In this document: in pieces, positions 1 to 5,766 of the stretch
Layout of the letters: each line of letters begins with the position of its first letter
How positions within the stretch are numbered: the first letter of the stretch is position 1
Assembly: GCA_024277475.1 (NCBI GenBank)
Contig: JAJRVC010000307.1
Location: forward strand, 1 to 5,824
Direction of reading: 5' to 3'
Origin: Deltaproteobacteria bacterium
GTDB taxonomy: Bacteria; Desulfobacterota; Desulfobacteria; Desulfobacterales; JAFDCJ01
Length of the DNA stretch: 5,824 nucleotides
The notes under the pieces: generated by a model
Database searches by the model: none
What the model was told of the DNA's origin: nothing
The model's input: the letters and a program-made list of their open reading frames with translations, nothing else
Made by a program: the position numbers and the translations under genes

Positions 1-48
1 GCGGGTTTACGTCTGCGAAGTACGAAAAGTACGTCTCAACGTAAACCC
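1..48. repeat. Long inverted repeat with nested direct repeats at the left edge
   Basis: GGGTTTACGT at 3-12 is the exact reverse complement of ACGTAAACCC at 39-48, giving a perfect 10-bp stem around 26 bases. Inside are two direct repeats: TACGTCT at 8-14 and 30-36, and AAGTACG at 18-24 and 27-33. GTAC at 20-23 and 29-32 could add a small inner stem. No T-run follows on the plus strand, so it does not look like a Rho-independent terminator; its minus-strand 3' side lies outside the window. It could be a dispersed palindromic element or a mobile-element end. No function is assigned. Confidence 0.6.
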
Positions 49-501
49 TTGTGCGGCCTTGCTCAGAGAAAAAATTGCTCATTTCTGAATTGGAAACTTA
101 CGCCAGTGCCCATGGATAAAAATGGCTTCGTGGATGGGCACTAACTATCAGGAAATGAAAGCAAACTAGTTCTGGATCATCTGCCTTGATGTCTAATACA
201 TTAGATTCCAGTCGGATGTCAAGGAAAATTGTGCACGCAGAGGTTGCTGGATAAAAAGGTATAGGTGGGTTTAAGGTTATTTTCAGATCTGGAATCAGGC
301 TGGGTCGACCGAAATCCTGGTATTTGGTTTTATTTTGTCTGCTATCATGAAAACAAAAACTTCCTAAAAGAAGCTCCATTTGATTCGATTAAACGTCCTA
401 TTGCGCCTTGATCACAAAACAACTATCCGTGTCGGACAGCTTGCTGAAGATAAGCATCAGCTTTTTGGGATTTGACCGGCCTTTTTTTTGTCCGGCGGCT
501 G
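49..501. other. Gene-free, AT-richer left flank
   Basis: No coding region here is convincing. The longest open frame is a 93-codon minus-strand frame (98-379). It has no ribosome binding site before its ATG, no domain I recognise and an unremarkable composition. Hand counting gives about 42% GC for 121-240, against about 58% for a stretch of nfnB, so the base composition differs from the neighbouring genes. The region may be intergenic DNA or a decayed remnant. A weak hairpin with five T residues lies at 443-466. Confidence 0.5.
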
Positions 502-578
502 GGCTGACTTCTGTTCTCTGTCTTCTGACATCTGACCTCTGTCTTCTGACTTCTGACCTCTGTCTTCTGACATCTGAT
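502..578. repeat. Eleven-unit degenerate heptamer tandem repeat after nfnB
   Basis: Eleven consecutive 7-base units run from 502 to 578 without loss of phase, with consensus NTCTGWC on the plus strand. The last nine form three 21-base super-units at 516-536, 537-557 and 558-578. Unit 2 differs from unit 1 at one base, and unit 3 differs from unit 1 only at its final base, so this part looks recently amplified. The tract ends three bases before the nfnB stop codon (582-584) and lies entirely in the 3' flank of that gene. There are no unique spacers, so it is not a CRISPR array. Confidence 0.9.
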
Positions 579-581
579 AGC

Positions 582-2003
582 TTACCAGCCCCGCATCAAA
601 TATTCATGGATCGAATCGGAGGCCTTACGGCCCGCACCCATGGCTAAAATAACCGTGGCTGCGCCGGTGACGATATCCCCCCCCGCCCAGACTCCTTTTT
701 TATAGGTCTTGCCTGTTTCCGGGTCCGCGTCGATATAGCCCCATTTATTCAACTTCAGATCCGGCGTCGACTCGGTCAACAGGGGATTGGCGCCGGAACC
801 CACCGCCACGACACACATGTCACACTCCAGTTCAAACTCCGAACCCTTGATTGGAACCGGCCGGCGCCGGCCCGATTCGTCGGGCTCACCCAGTTCCATC
901 TTCAAACATTCCATGCCGGTCAATCGTCCTTTTTCGTCTCCAAGGTAACGGGTGGGATTGGTCAATAGAAAAAATTCGATGCCTTCTTCTTCGGCATGAT
1001 GGATTTCTGCAATCCTGGCCGGCATTTCCTGTCTGGAACGGCGGTATACGATCCTGACCTTATCCGCACCCAAACGCATGGCGGTCCGGGCGGAATCCAT
1101 GGCCACATTACCGGCGCCCAGCACGACGACATTTTTTGCCCGGGGAATCGGGGTATCCACCTTGGGGTAGAGATAGGCCTTCATCAGATTGGCCCGGGTC
1201 AGGTATTCGTTGGCGGAAAGAATTCCGATAAGATTTTCGCCCGGAATATTCATAAACCGCGGCAGCCCGGCACCGACGCCGATATAGACGGCATCATAGC
1301 CTTCTTCGAAAAGTTCGTCCAGGGTTGTGGTTCTTCCCACCACGGCATTGCACTCGACCTTTACGCCCAATCGCTCCAGAAAGTTGACTTCCTGGGCCAC
1401 AATGGCTTTGGGAAGTCTGAATTCCGGAATCCCGTACACCAGTACGCCGCCTGATTTATGAAACGCCTCCATCACGGTGACATTATGGCCTTTGGCGATC
1501 AAGTCCCCGGCAACGGTCAAACCGGAAGGGCCGGAACCCACCACGGCAACCTTTTTACCGGTGGATTCGGCTTTTGGCGGCAGTTCACCGGTACCGTTTT
1601 CTCTTTCCCAATCCGCCACAAAGCGCTCCAGATTGCCGATGGCCACCGGATCATCTTTTTTACCGATGATACAGCGTCCTTCGCATTGAATTTCCTGGGG
1701 ACAGACCCGACCACACACCGCCGGCAGGCTGTTTTTTTGCCAGATATGCCGGATAGCCAGGGTGAACTCTCCTTCCTTGATAAGTTTTATAAAACCCGGA
1801 ATATCAATTTCCACCGGACAGCCGGCAACACAGCCCGGTTTTTTGCACTGGATGCATCGCTGGGCCTCTTTCATAGCCATTTCCGTTGTGTAACCGGTGG
1901 GAACTTCAAGAAAATTCCTGGCTCTGACAGCCGGCTCCTGTTCAGGCATCACTACCCGGGCGATCTTTTCTTTTTTTACTTTTTTCTTGGTTTCTTCAGC
2001 CAT
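582..2003 (-). CDS. nfnB: NfnB: NADPH- and bifurcating-FAD subunit of NADH-dependent ferredoxin:NADP+ oxidoreductase
   Basis: This 473-residue GltD-like flavoprotein is the large subunit of the cytoplasmic NfnAB complex, which reversibly couples NADH and reduced ferredoxin to NADP+ reduction by flavin-based electron bifurcation. The N-terminal ferredoxin-like part has two cysteine groups, C50/C53/C58/C62 and C97/C101/C107/C111, fitting two [4Fe-4S] clusters; Glu126 in the NLERF motif is a possible non-cysteine ligand by analogy with dihydropyrimidine dehydrogenase. Then come an FAD-binding GSGPSG at 156-161, a nucleotide-binding GAGNVAMD at 296-303 and a C-terminal FAD motif starting GGDIVTG at 441. 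Length is normal for NfnB. The start at 2003 is favoured over an in-frame ATG at 2024: AGGAG (2009-2013) sits five bases upstream and the ATG overlaps the nfnA stop. Automatic pipelines often call such proteins glutamate synthase small subunit, but no large subunit is nearby and the nfnA partner is. Confidence 0.93.
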   Translation of the reverse strand: MAEETKKKVKKEKIARVVMPEQEPAVRARNFLEVPTGYTTEMAMKEAQRCIQCKKPGCVAGCPVEIDIPGFIKLIKEGEFTLAIRHIWQKNSLPAVCGRVCPQEIQCEGRCIIGKKDDPVAIGNLERFVADWERENGTGELPPKAESTGKKVAVVGSGPSGLTVAGDLIAKGHNVTVMEAFHKSGGVLVYGIPEFRLPKAIVAQEVNFLERLGVKVECNAVVGRTTTLDELFEEGYDAVYIGVGAGLPRFMNIPGENLIGILSANEYLTRANLMKAYLYPKVDTPIPRAKNVVVLGAGNVAMDSARTAMRLGADKVRIVYRRSRQEMPARIAEIHHAEEEGIEFFLLTNPTRYLGDEKGRLTGMECLKMELGEPDESGRRRPVPIKGSEFELECDMCVVAVGSGANPLLTESTPDLKLNKWGYIDADPETGKTYKKGVWAGGDIVTGAATVILAMGAGRKASDSIHEYLMRGW

Positions 2004-2836
2004 TATGTCTCCTGCATCATGCAAAATTCATTGTAACACTTCTGTTCATCCTCGCGGTAGGCCTGGAGCCGCAGCATCAACTCATCATAGTCCACCTGGT
2101 GTCCGTCGAATTCAGGTCCGTCCACACAGGCAAACTGGGTTTTGCCCCCGACCGTGACCCGACAACCGCCGCACATGCCGGTTCCATCAACCATGATGGG
2201 GTTCAGGCTGACCAGAGTCGGCACATTGAAGTCTTTGGTGATCAAAGACACAAATTTCATCATCGGTACCGGCCCGATGGCAACCACCTGATCGATTTTA
2301 TCCGCTTCCAGCACTTCTTTCAAAACCTCGGTGACAAACCCGTGGTGTCCGTAAGAGCCGTCGTCCGTGCACACGCGCAGATCGTGGGAGGCGGTCTTCA
2401 TCCTGTCTTCCATGATAAGCAGATCCTTGCTGCGGGCTCCGATAATGCTAATGACATGGTTGCCGGCTTCTTTCATGGCCCGGGTGATCGGGTGTAAAAC
2501 AGCGATCCCAGTGCCGCCGCCCACACATACGATGTTCCCCAGTTTTTCAATGTGGGTGGGTTTGCCCAAAGGTCCGATAACATCCTGGTAGGCATCACCC
2601 ACCTGCAGGGTTTTAAAAAGCCCGGTGGATTTGCCGACGATCATATAGATTACCGTGATGGTCCCTTTTTCCACATCTGTCTCGGCCATGGTCAATGGAA
2701 TGCGTTCACCCTCTTCGTTGGCTTTAAGGATGACAAACTGACCGGGTTTTGCTTTGCGCGCAATCTTGGGCGCTTCAATCTCATTAAGGATCACATTGCC
2801 CTCAGACATCTCTTCACGTTTGACAACTTTAAACAT
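2003..2836 (-). CDS. nfnA: NfnA: NAD(H)- and [2Fe-2S]-binding subunit of NADH-dependent ferredoxin:NADP+ oxidoreductase
   Basis: This 277-residue protein belongs to the ferredoxin-NADP reductase / PyrK-like family. It carries the FAD and [2Fe-2S] cluster that pass electrons between NAD(H) and the bifurcating flavin of NfnB. Visible motifs are an FAD-binding RIPLT at 45-49, a pyridine-nucleotide GGGTGIA at 106-112, GPVPMM at 188-193, and a C-terminal cluster site with C222, C225 and C237. Asp217, just upstream, is a candidate fourth ligand, since Asp ligation is known in this family; that assignment is inference. The start at 2836 has GGAGG (2843-2847) six bases upstream. An in-frame ATG at 2866 would put that Shine-Dalgarno inside the gene and is disfavoured. 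It is the first gene of the operon, and its TAA shares one base with the nfnB ATG, implying translational coupling. SudB-like sulfide dehydrogenase is the main alternative name; the same family and cofactors would apply. Confidence 0.92.
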   Translation of the reverse strand: MFKVVKREEMSEGNVILNEIEAPKIARKAKPGQFVILKANEEGERIPLTMAETDVEKGTITVIYMIVGKSTGLFKTLQVGDAYQDVIGPLGKPTHIEKLGNIVCVGGGTGIAVLHPITRAMKEAGNHVISIIGARSKDLLIMEDRMKTASHDLRVCTDDGSYGHHGFVTEVLKEVLEADKIDQVVAIGPVPMMKFVSLITKDFNVPTLVSLNPIMVDGTGMCGGCRVTVGGKTQFACVDGPEFDGHQVDYDELMLRLQAYREDEQKCYNEFCMMQET

Positions 2837-2887
2837 TTCAAACCTCCAACCCGCTAAATTCTGCATTTAACGGTATATTTTCAATCA

Positions 2888-2910
2888 CGGCTGACGGAAA
2901 CGCTCAGCCG
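2888..2910. promoter_or_regulatory. Hairpin in the predicted nfnAB 5' leader
   Basis: CGGCTGA at 2888-2894 and TCAGCCG at 2904-2910 form a perfect 7-bp stem. Two further C-G pairs (2895/2902, 2896/2901) can close a four-base loop, leaving 2903 bulged; the loop reads GAAA on the plus strand and TTTC on the minus strand. If nfnAB starts at the promoter proposed at 2919-2947, the hairpin would lie at the very 5' end of the mRNA, about 50 bases before the Shine-Dalgarno-bearing region at 2843-2847 ends. No T-run follows on either strand, so a terminator is unlikely. An mRNA-stabilising 5' stem or a protein-binding dyad is possible. Confidence 0.5.
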
Positions 2911-2913
2911 AAA

Positions 2914-2927
2914 TGAGAATAATCTCA
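2914..2927. promoter_or_regulatory. Candidate operator: TGAGA-N4-TCTCA palindrome over the nfnAB -10
   Basis: TGAGA at 2914-2918 and TCTCA at 2923-2927 are exact inverted copies around four bases. The predicted minus-strand -10 hexamer at 2919-2924 lies within the palindrome, so a bound protein would block RNA polymerase. The 5-4-5 geometry is common in bacterial operators, but the sequence does not match the FNR, CRP, Rex or Fur consensus sites well, so no regulator is named. Confidence 0.3.
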
Positions 2928-2947
2928 AAAGAATCGGGTTAAATCAA
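2919..2947 (-). promoter_or_regulatory. Candidate sigma-70-type promoter for nfnAB
   Basis: On the minus strand TTGATT (2942-2947) and GATTAT (2919-2924) are separated by exactly 17 bases. Each matches four of six positions of the -35 and -10 consensus. The predicted start point is near 2912, giving a leader of roughly 75 bases before the nfnA ATG. This is the best promoter match I found in the divergent region; it rests on sequence resemblance alone. Confidence 0.35.
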
Positions 2948-2981
2948 GGGAAAATGTTGAAAATCTCGATATCCAATGATA

Positions 2982-3037
2982 CTGGTTACCGGCTGCTGGT
3001 CACTGGGGACCGGGGACTGGCTGCTGGTTACTGGTTG
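2982..3037. repeat. Eight-unit degenerate heptamer tandem repeat in the nfnA-tatD spacer
   Basis: CTGG or CCGG begins at 2982, 2989, 2996, 3003, 3010, 3017, 3024 and 3031: eight units in exact 7-base register, consensus CYGGNNN. The first four bases of each unit are nearly fixed, with position two varying between T and C, while the last three drift. The word differs completely from the tract beside nfnB. It lies upstream of the proposed nfnAB promoter and roughly 180 bases before tatD. Confidence 0.85.
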
Positions 3038-3084
3038 TACAAAGATTAATAGATATAGGGTAAGAATTATGGATTGGAAGGCTT

Positions 3085-3120
3085 AAAGCTGAAAGCAAAT
3101 AAAATCTGAAAGCTCAAAGC
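3085..3120. repeat. Paired AAAGC words with 7-base spacing
   Basis: AAAGC occurs at 3085 and 3092, and again at 3109 and 3116, so there are two pairs each with a 7-base step, separated by an AT-rich interval. It lies directly between the CYGGNNN heptamers and the 9-base tract and may be a more eroded member of the same class of spacer repeat. Confidence 0.5.
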
Positions 3121-3129
3121 GAACGATCC

Positions 3130-3192
3130 AGCGATCTCAACGATCAAAACGAACCTAACGATTAAAACCAACTTAACCCTCAAAACGACCCA
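3130..3192. repeat. Seven-unit degenerate 9-base tandem repeat before tatD
   Basis: Units begin at 3130, 3139, 3148, 3157, 3166, 3175 and 3184, an exact 9-base step, with consensus close to AACGAHCAA. A related word at 3122 sits one base out of register. The tract ends 22 bases before the tatD ATG, so it probably lies within or just upstream of the tatD leader. The period differs from the 7-base tract only about 100 bases away. Confidence 0.75.
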
Positions 3193-3214
3193 AATTGATG
3201 CAAAAGGAATAAAA

Positions 3215-3997
3215 ATGAAACTGTTCGACAGCCATTGTCATCTCGATGACAACAGCTATACCCCGGACCTTGAAAAGGTTATCAAACGGGCACACAGCTC
3301 CGGTGTCACCCGTTTGATGACTATTGGCGTGAATGGGAAGACCTCTGCCCGCGCGGTCAAGCTGGCGGAATCCCATCCGGGTATTTACGCTTCGGTGGGG
3401 GTCCATCCCCATGACGCCGGAAACTGCAGTGAAGCCATGATCGAGGCTCTGAGAAAACTTGCCGCAAGCCCCAGGGTGCGTGCCTGGGGTGAGATCGGAC
3501 TCGATTTTAACCGCATGTACTCACCCAGGGAGGATCAGGAGCGATGGTTCCGAAAACAGCTTAAAACCGCGGAAAAACTGGATCTTCCGACAATTTTCCA
3601 TGAACGCGACAGCAATGGCCGTTTCCTTGAGATGTTGAAAAAACATGGCGTCAATAAACTCAATGGCGTTATCCACTGCTTCAGCGGTGACCACAATGAA
3701 CTGAAACAATATCTGGAACTGGGTCTTTACATCGGCATTACCGGTATTATAACCATAAAAGGCCGTGGTGGCCGATTACGTGAACTGGTCGCCCTCATTC
3801 CCCCGGACCGTCTCCTGGTGGAAACCGATGCCCCCTACCTGACGCCGGCCCCTGAAAAGAACCAGACCCGCCGCAATGAACCTGCTTTTGTCAAATCGGT
3901 TTTCCAAAAACTGGCCGAAGTGCGAGATGAGGATCCGGAGAAACTGGCTCAGATTATCTGGCAGAATACGTGTCGATTGTATGGGCTGGAGGTTTGA
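3215..3997 (+). CDS. tatD: TatD-family Mg2+-dependent deoxyribonuclease
   Basis: This 260-residue protein is a TIM-barrel metal-dependent hydrolase of the TatD family. Characterised members are cytoplasmic 3'-5' exodeoxyribonucleases with roles in DNA repair. The metal ligands expected for the family are present: H7 and H9 in SHCHLD, E93 in GEIGLD, H129 in FHERDS, H154 in HCFSGD and D205 in ETDAPY. GVHPHD at 62-67 is a further signature. The YIGITG segment (172-177), the RGGRLRELVALIP stretch (184-196) and RRNEPA (219-224) resemble E. coli TatD more than the paralogue YcfH, so the symbol is justified. The start has AAGGA (3204-3208) six bases upstream. Length is typical and no key residue is missing. 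It stands alone on its strand; no tatABC genes are nearby, and TatD is not needed for Tat export. Confidence 0.92.
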   Translation: MKLFDSHCHLDDNSYTPDLEKVIKRAHSSGVTRLMTIGVNGKTSARAVKLAESHPGIYASVGVHPHDAGNCSEAMIEALRKLAASPRVRAWGEIGLDFNRMYSPREDQERWFRKQLKTAEKLDLPTIFHERDSNGRFLEMLKKHGVNKLNGVIHCFSGDHNELKQYLELGLYIGITGIITIKGRGGRLRELVALIPPDRLLVETDAPYLTPAPEKNQTRRNEPAFVKSVFQKLAEVRDEDPEKLAQIIWQNTCRLYGLEV

Positions 3998-4268
3998 AGC
4001 TGAGTGCGAGTGGTGAGTCGGGGGTTGTGTGGTGTTAGTTGTGGTGTACGGGTGGGGCCGGGTGGTGTAAATCACGCCAGTTGATGTATAGTATCATACG
4101 AGCCCAGCCGCTGGCCTGAAAAGCGGTCAGTTTAACTATCTATAAACCGTGCTATTTCAGCGTAGTTTCAACAATTGTAACATCTTGAAATTATGACTAT
4201 AATTTACCTAATCAACCATTCAACCAGTAAACTATTCAACGAGGTGTGAAATCTCAACCCCAACACCC
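3998..4268. other. Convergent spacer between tatD and the VWA gene, with GT-rich tract and 8-base repeat
   Basis: Positions 4000-4070 are strongly G/T-rich on the plus strand, with repeated GGTG words at irregular spacing. Positions 4212-4243 hold four units in 8-base register (starts 4212, 4220, 4228, 4236), consensus near TCAACNAK, the third being the most diverged. CCGCT at 4108-4112 and AGCGG at 4122-4126 form a weak 5-bp stem without a T-run. I see no clear Rho-independent terminator for either convergent gene. Confidence 0.55.
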
Positions 4269-5459
4269 TCATTTTCCCTTCAAATACGCCACCGCCTCCT
4301 CCAGGCCGTCCAGGGACAACTCAAACATGGGAAAGATTTCACGGATGGCGCTAATAGTGCGGGTGTAGTGCCACATGGATGCAGGCACGGGATTTAACCA
4401 GATAGAATGGGGGAAAGTCTGGGCAAGGAAATTGAGACATTCGATGCTGGGCATACCGCTGCGCTCTTCGAGGTGAATGGAACCGTCGCTGGCCATCAAT
4501 TCGTAAGGCGCCATGCTGGCGTCTCCAACCATGATGAACCGGGTTTGGGAGTCCAGACGGGCAAATTCTTCAATCCGTCGGGGTTTTTTATACCGTGCCG
4601 GATCTCCCCAGAGTGTGGAGTAAATCGTGTTGTGGAAAAAATAGGTTTTTAGATCTTTAAACTGGTTCCTGGAATAATCAAAAAGCGTCTGAACAATCGA
4701 TACATAGGGATCCATGGACCAGCCGCCATTGTCGATGGCCAGTATCACTTTCAGCCGGTCTTTTAAACGCCGGTCGAAAACAATCTCGATCTCTCCTGCA
4801 TTTTTCATGGTCTGGTAAATGGAGTCGTCAATATTTACCTGGTCTTCGGGACCCACAGGAATCAGATTGCGCAATCTTTTTAGGGCCTCTCCGACCATCG
4901 CATGGGTCAGGGGTCCGTTTTGGGAATAATCTTTGTATCGCCTGTCCATGGCCACTTTTACGGCCGACTTATTTCCGGAAACGCTACCCACCCGCATCCC
5001 CCCCGGATGGTAACCCGAATGGCCCACCGGGGAATACCCACCGGTGCCGATCCACTTGGCGCCGCCATGGTGCTCTTCGGTCTGCTCTTTAAGACGTTCT
5101 TTAAAATATTCGATCAACTCTTCGGGAGTCAGTTTGGTCAGGGCTGATTCGTCCATTCCCAGTAATTTGGATAACTCGCGGGGATTCTGAAGCCAGGCTT
5201 CCAGCAGGGTCCGGGCCAAGTCATCAAGTTCGATCCCCTCATAATCGGGCAATTCAGCCCCCTGGAAATGGTGGGCAAAAACCTGATCATACAAATCAAA
5301 ATAGCGCTCACTTTTTACGAGGATCGCACGGGAGGCCGTATAAAAATCATTCAGGGTATTTACCAATCCGTTTCTGAGTGCCTTTTGAAGCGTCAGAAAC
5401 GCCGTCGGACTGACCGGCACCCCCACTTCCTTCAATTTATAGAAAAAATCGACAAACAT
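4269..5459 (-). CDS. VWA domain protein, CoxE-like family
   Basis: This 396-residue protein has no signal peptide or membrane segment that I can see, so it is probably cytoplasmic. The N-terminal part (about 1-125, starting FVDFFYKLKEVGVPVS) is helical and resembles the CoxE-like VWA family. A Gly-rich linker follows (WIGTGGYSPVGHSGYHPGG, 136-154), then a VWA-like domain from about 225 to 390 with D243-NGGWSM and GDAS at 312-315. The metal-site motif departs from the canonical DxSxS. Relatives often work with MoxR-type AAA+ ATPases in metal-centre or complex maturation, but the role of this group is unsettled and no ATPase is visible here. The start at 5459 is chosen on the family-like N-terminus. 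An upstream in-frame ATG at 5558 would translate the spacer repeat at 5471-5499. Neither start has a good Shine-Dalgarno. I am sure of the family and unsure of the function. Confidence 0.8.
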   Translation of the reverse strand: MFVDFFYKLKEVGVPVSPTAFLTLQKALRNGLVNTLNDFYTASRAILVKSERYFDLYDQVFAHHFQGAELPDYEGIELDDLARTLLEAWLQNPRELSKLLGMDESALTKLTPEELIEYFKERLKEQTEEHHGGAKWIGTGGYSPVGHSGYHPGGMRVGSVSGNKSAVKVAMDRRYKDYSQNGPLTHAMVGEALKRLRNLIPVGPEDQVNIDDSIYQTMKNAGEIEIVFDRRLKDRLKVILAIDNGGWSMDPYVSIVQTLFDYSRNQFKDLKTYFFHNTIYSTLWGDPARYKKPRRIEEFARLDSQTRFIMVGDASMAPYELMASDGSIHLEERSGMPSIECLNFLAQTFPHSIWLNPVPASMWHYTRTISAIREIFPMFELSLDGLEEAVAYLKGK

Positions 5460-5470
5460 TTTTTGTAATC

Positions 5471-5499
5471 GTTCACAGGTTGAGGGTTCAGAGTTAAGG
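5471..5499. repeat. Four-unit degenerate heptamer tract upstream of the VWA gene
   Basis: GTT begins at 5471, 5479, 5486 and 5493, giving steps of 8, 7 and 7 bases, with consensus GTTNAGR on the plus strand. The tract starts 11 bases upstream of the chosen VWA start, so it lies in its leader or promoter. It also argues against the longer reading frame from 5558, which would have to translate it. Confidence 0.55.
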
Positions 5500-5540
5500 A
5501 CAAAGAAGGCATTAAAGACACGAAGTCTTCGTTTACCCCG

Positions 5541-5558
5541 ATGTTGCATAAACAACAT
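5541..5558. repeat. 6-bp inverted repeat upstream of the VWA gene
   Basis: ATGTTG at 5541-5546 and CAACAT at 5553-5558 are exact inverted copies around six bases. It lies about 80 bases before the VWA start on its upstream side and could be an operator or a chance dyad. No promoter hexamers with good spacing were found around it. Confidence 0.3.
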
Positions 5559-5645
5559 GACAAATAATTACGTCTCGGAATTTCTACAATTCGTTGAAAT
5601 CACGGTATTTTTTACGGCTATCTTCTTTATAAGCCGCGTGAAATG
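5559..5645. other. AT-rich gene-free stretch
   Basis: Part of the 365-base region right of the VWA gene in which no gene is supported. A 45-codon plus-strand frame (5557-5694) encodes a short hydrophobic stretch but has no ribosome binding site and runs into palindromic element copy A, so it is not called. Confidence 0.4.
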
Positions 5646-5686
5646 CTGGCCTCCGGCTCGTAGGGTAGCGCCTACGCCTCGGAGAG
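5646..5686. repeat. Palindromic element, copy A
   Basis: CTCCG (5651-5655) and CGTAGG (5659-5664) pair with CCTACG (5671-5676) and CGGAG (5680-5684). This gives an 11-bp stem interrupted by a symmetric 3x3 internal loop and capped by six bases. The same design recurs as copy B, with stems identical in sequence. The arrangement resembles REP or MITE-like dispersed palindromes. No T-run follows, so a terminator is unlikely. Confidence 0.75.
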
Positions 5687-5766
5687 AATCCTGAGTATGA
5701 AAAGTGGAAAGAAGCCTATTATACAAACATTCCATTATTTCAATCTAACATCGGAATCCTGGTCCT
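5687..5766. other. Spacer between the two palindromic elements
   Basis: These 80 bases are AT-rich, with two related ATTCCATT / ATTTCAAT words around 5725-5745. A plus-strand frame from an ATG at 5697 stays open to the window edge (42 codons), but it crosses element copy B and lacks a well-placed ribosome binding site. It is therefore not called as a gene. Confidence 0.35.

Noticed and set aside
98..379. 93-codon minus-strand open frame in the left flank
   Set aside because: It has no Shine-Dalgarno before the ATG, no recognisable domain and a composition unlike the genes. A chance frame or eroded remnant is more likely.
443..466. Plus-strand terminator-like hairpin (GCTGA / TCAGC followed by five T)
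   Set aside because: The stem is only 5 bp with a 9-base loop, and no plus-strand gene precedes it.
502..578. Possible CRISPR array
   Set aside because: The units are contiguous heptamers with no unique spacers between them.
408..647. Plus-strand open frame encoding three LCLLTSD repeats
   Set aside because: It is a by-product of the 21-base tandem repeat and overlaps the 3' end of nfnB on the opposite strand.
582..2003. Glutamate synthase small subunit (GltD) as the identity of nfnB
   Set aside because: No GltB-type large subunit is present, and the gene is translationally coupled to an NfnA-type partner.
2004..2024. Longer nfnB start at 2024
   Set aside because: The ATG at 2003 has AGGAG five bases upstream and forms the TAATG coupling with nfnA; the longer start lies further inside nfnA.
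851..2036. Several plus-strand open frames opposite nfnB
   Set aside because: They mirror the codon structure of nfnB and have no family features or start signals of their own.
2837..2866. Longer nfnA start at 2866
   Set aside because: The strong GGAGG at 2843-2847 would fall inside the coding region, and the extra ten residues do not look like the family N-terminus.
4108..4126. Hairpin as a shared terminator for the convergent genes
   Set aside because: The stem is only 5 bp and there is no T-run on either side.
5460..5558. 33-residue N-terminal extension of the VWA protein
   Set aside because: It would translate the heptamer tract at 5471-5499, and the family-like N-terminus begins at 5459.
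5557..5694. 45-codon plus-strand frame with a hydrophobic stretch
   Set aside because: It has no ribosome binding site and runs through palindromic element copy A, so coding is unlikely.
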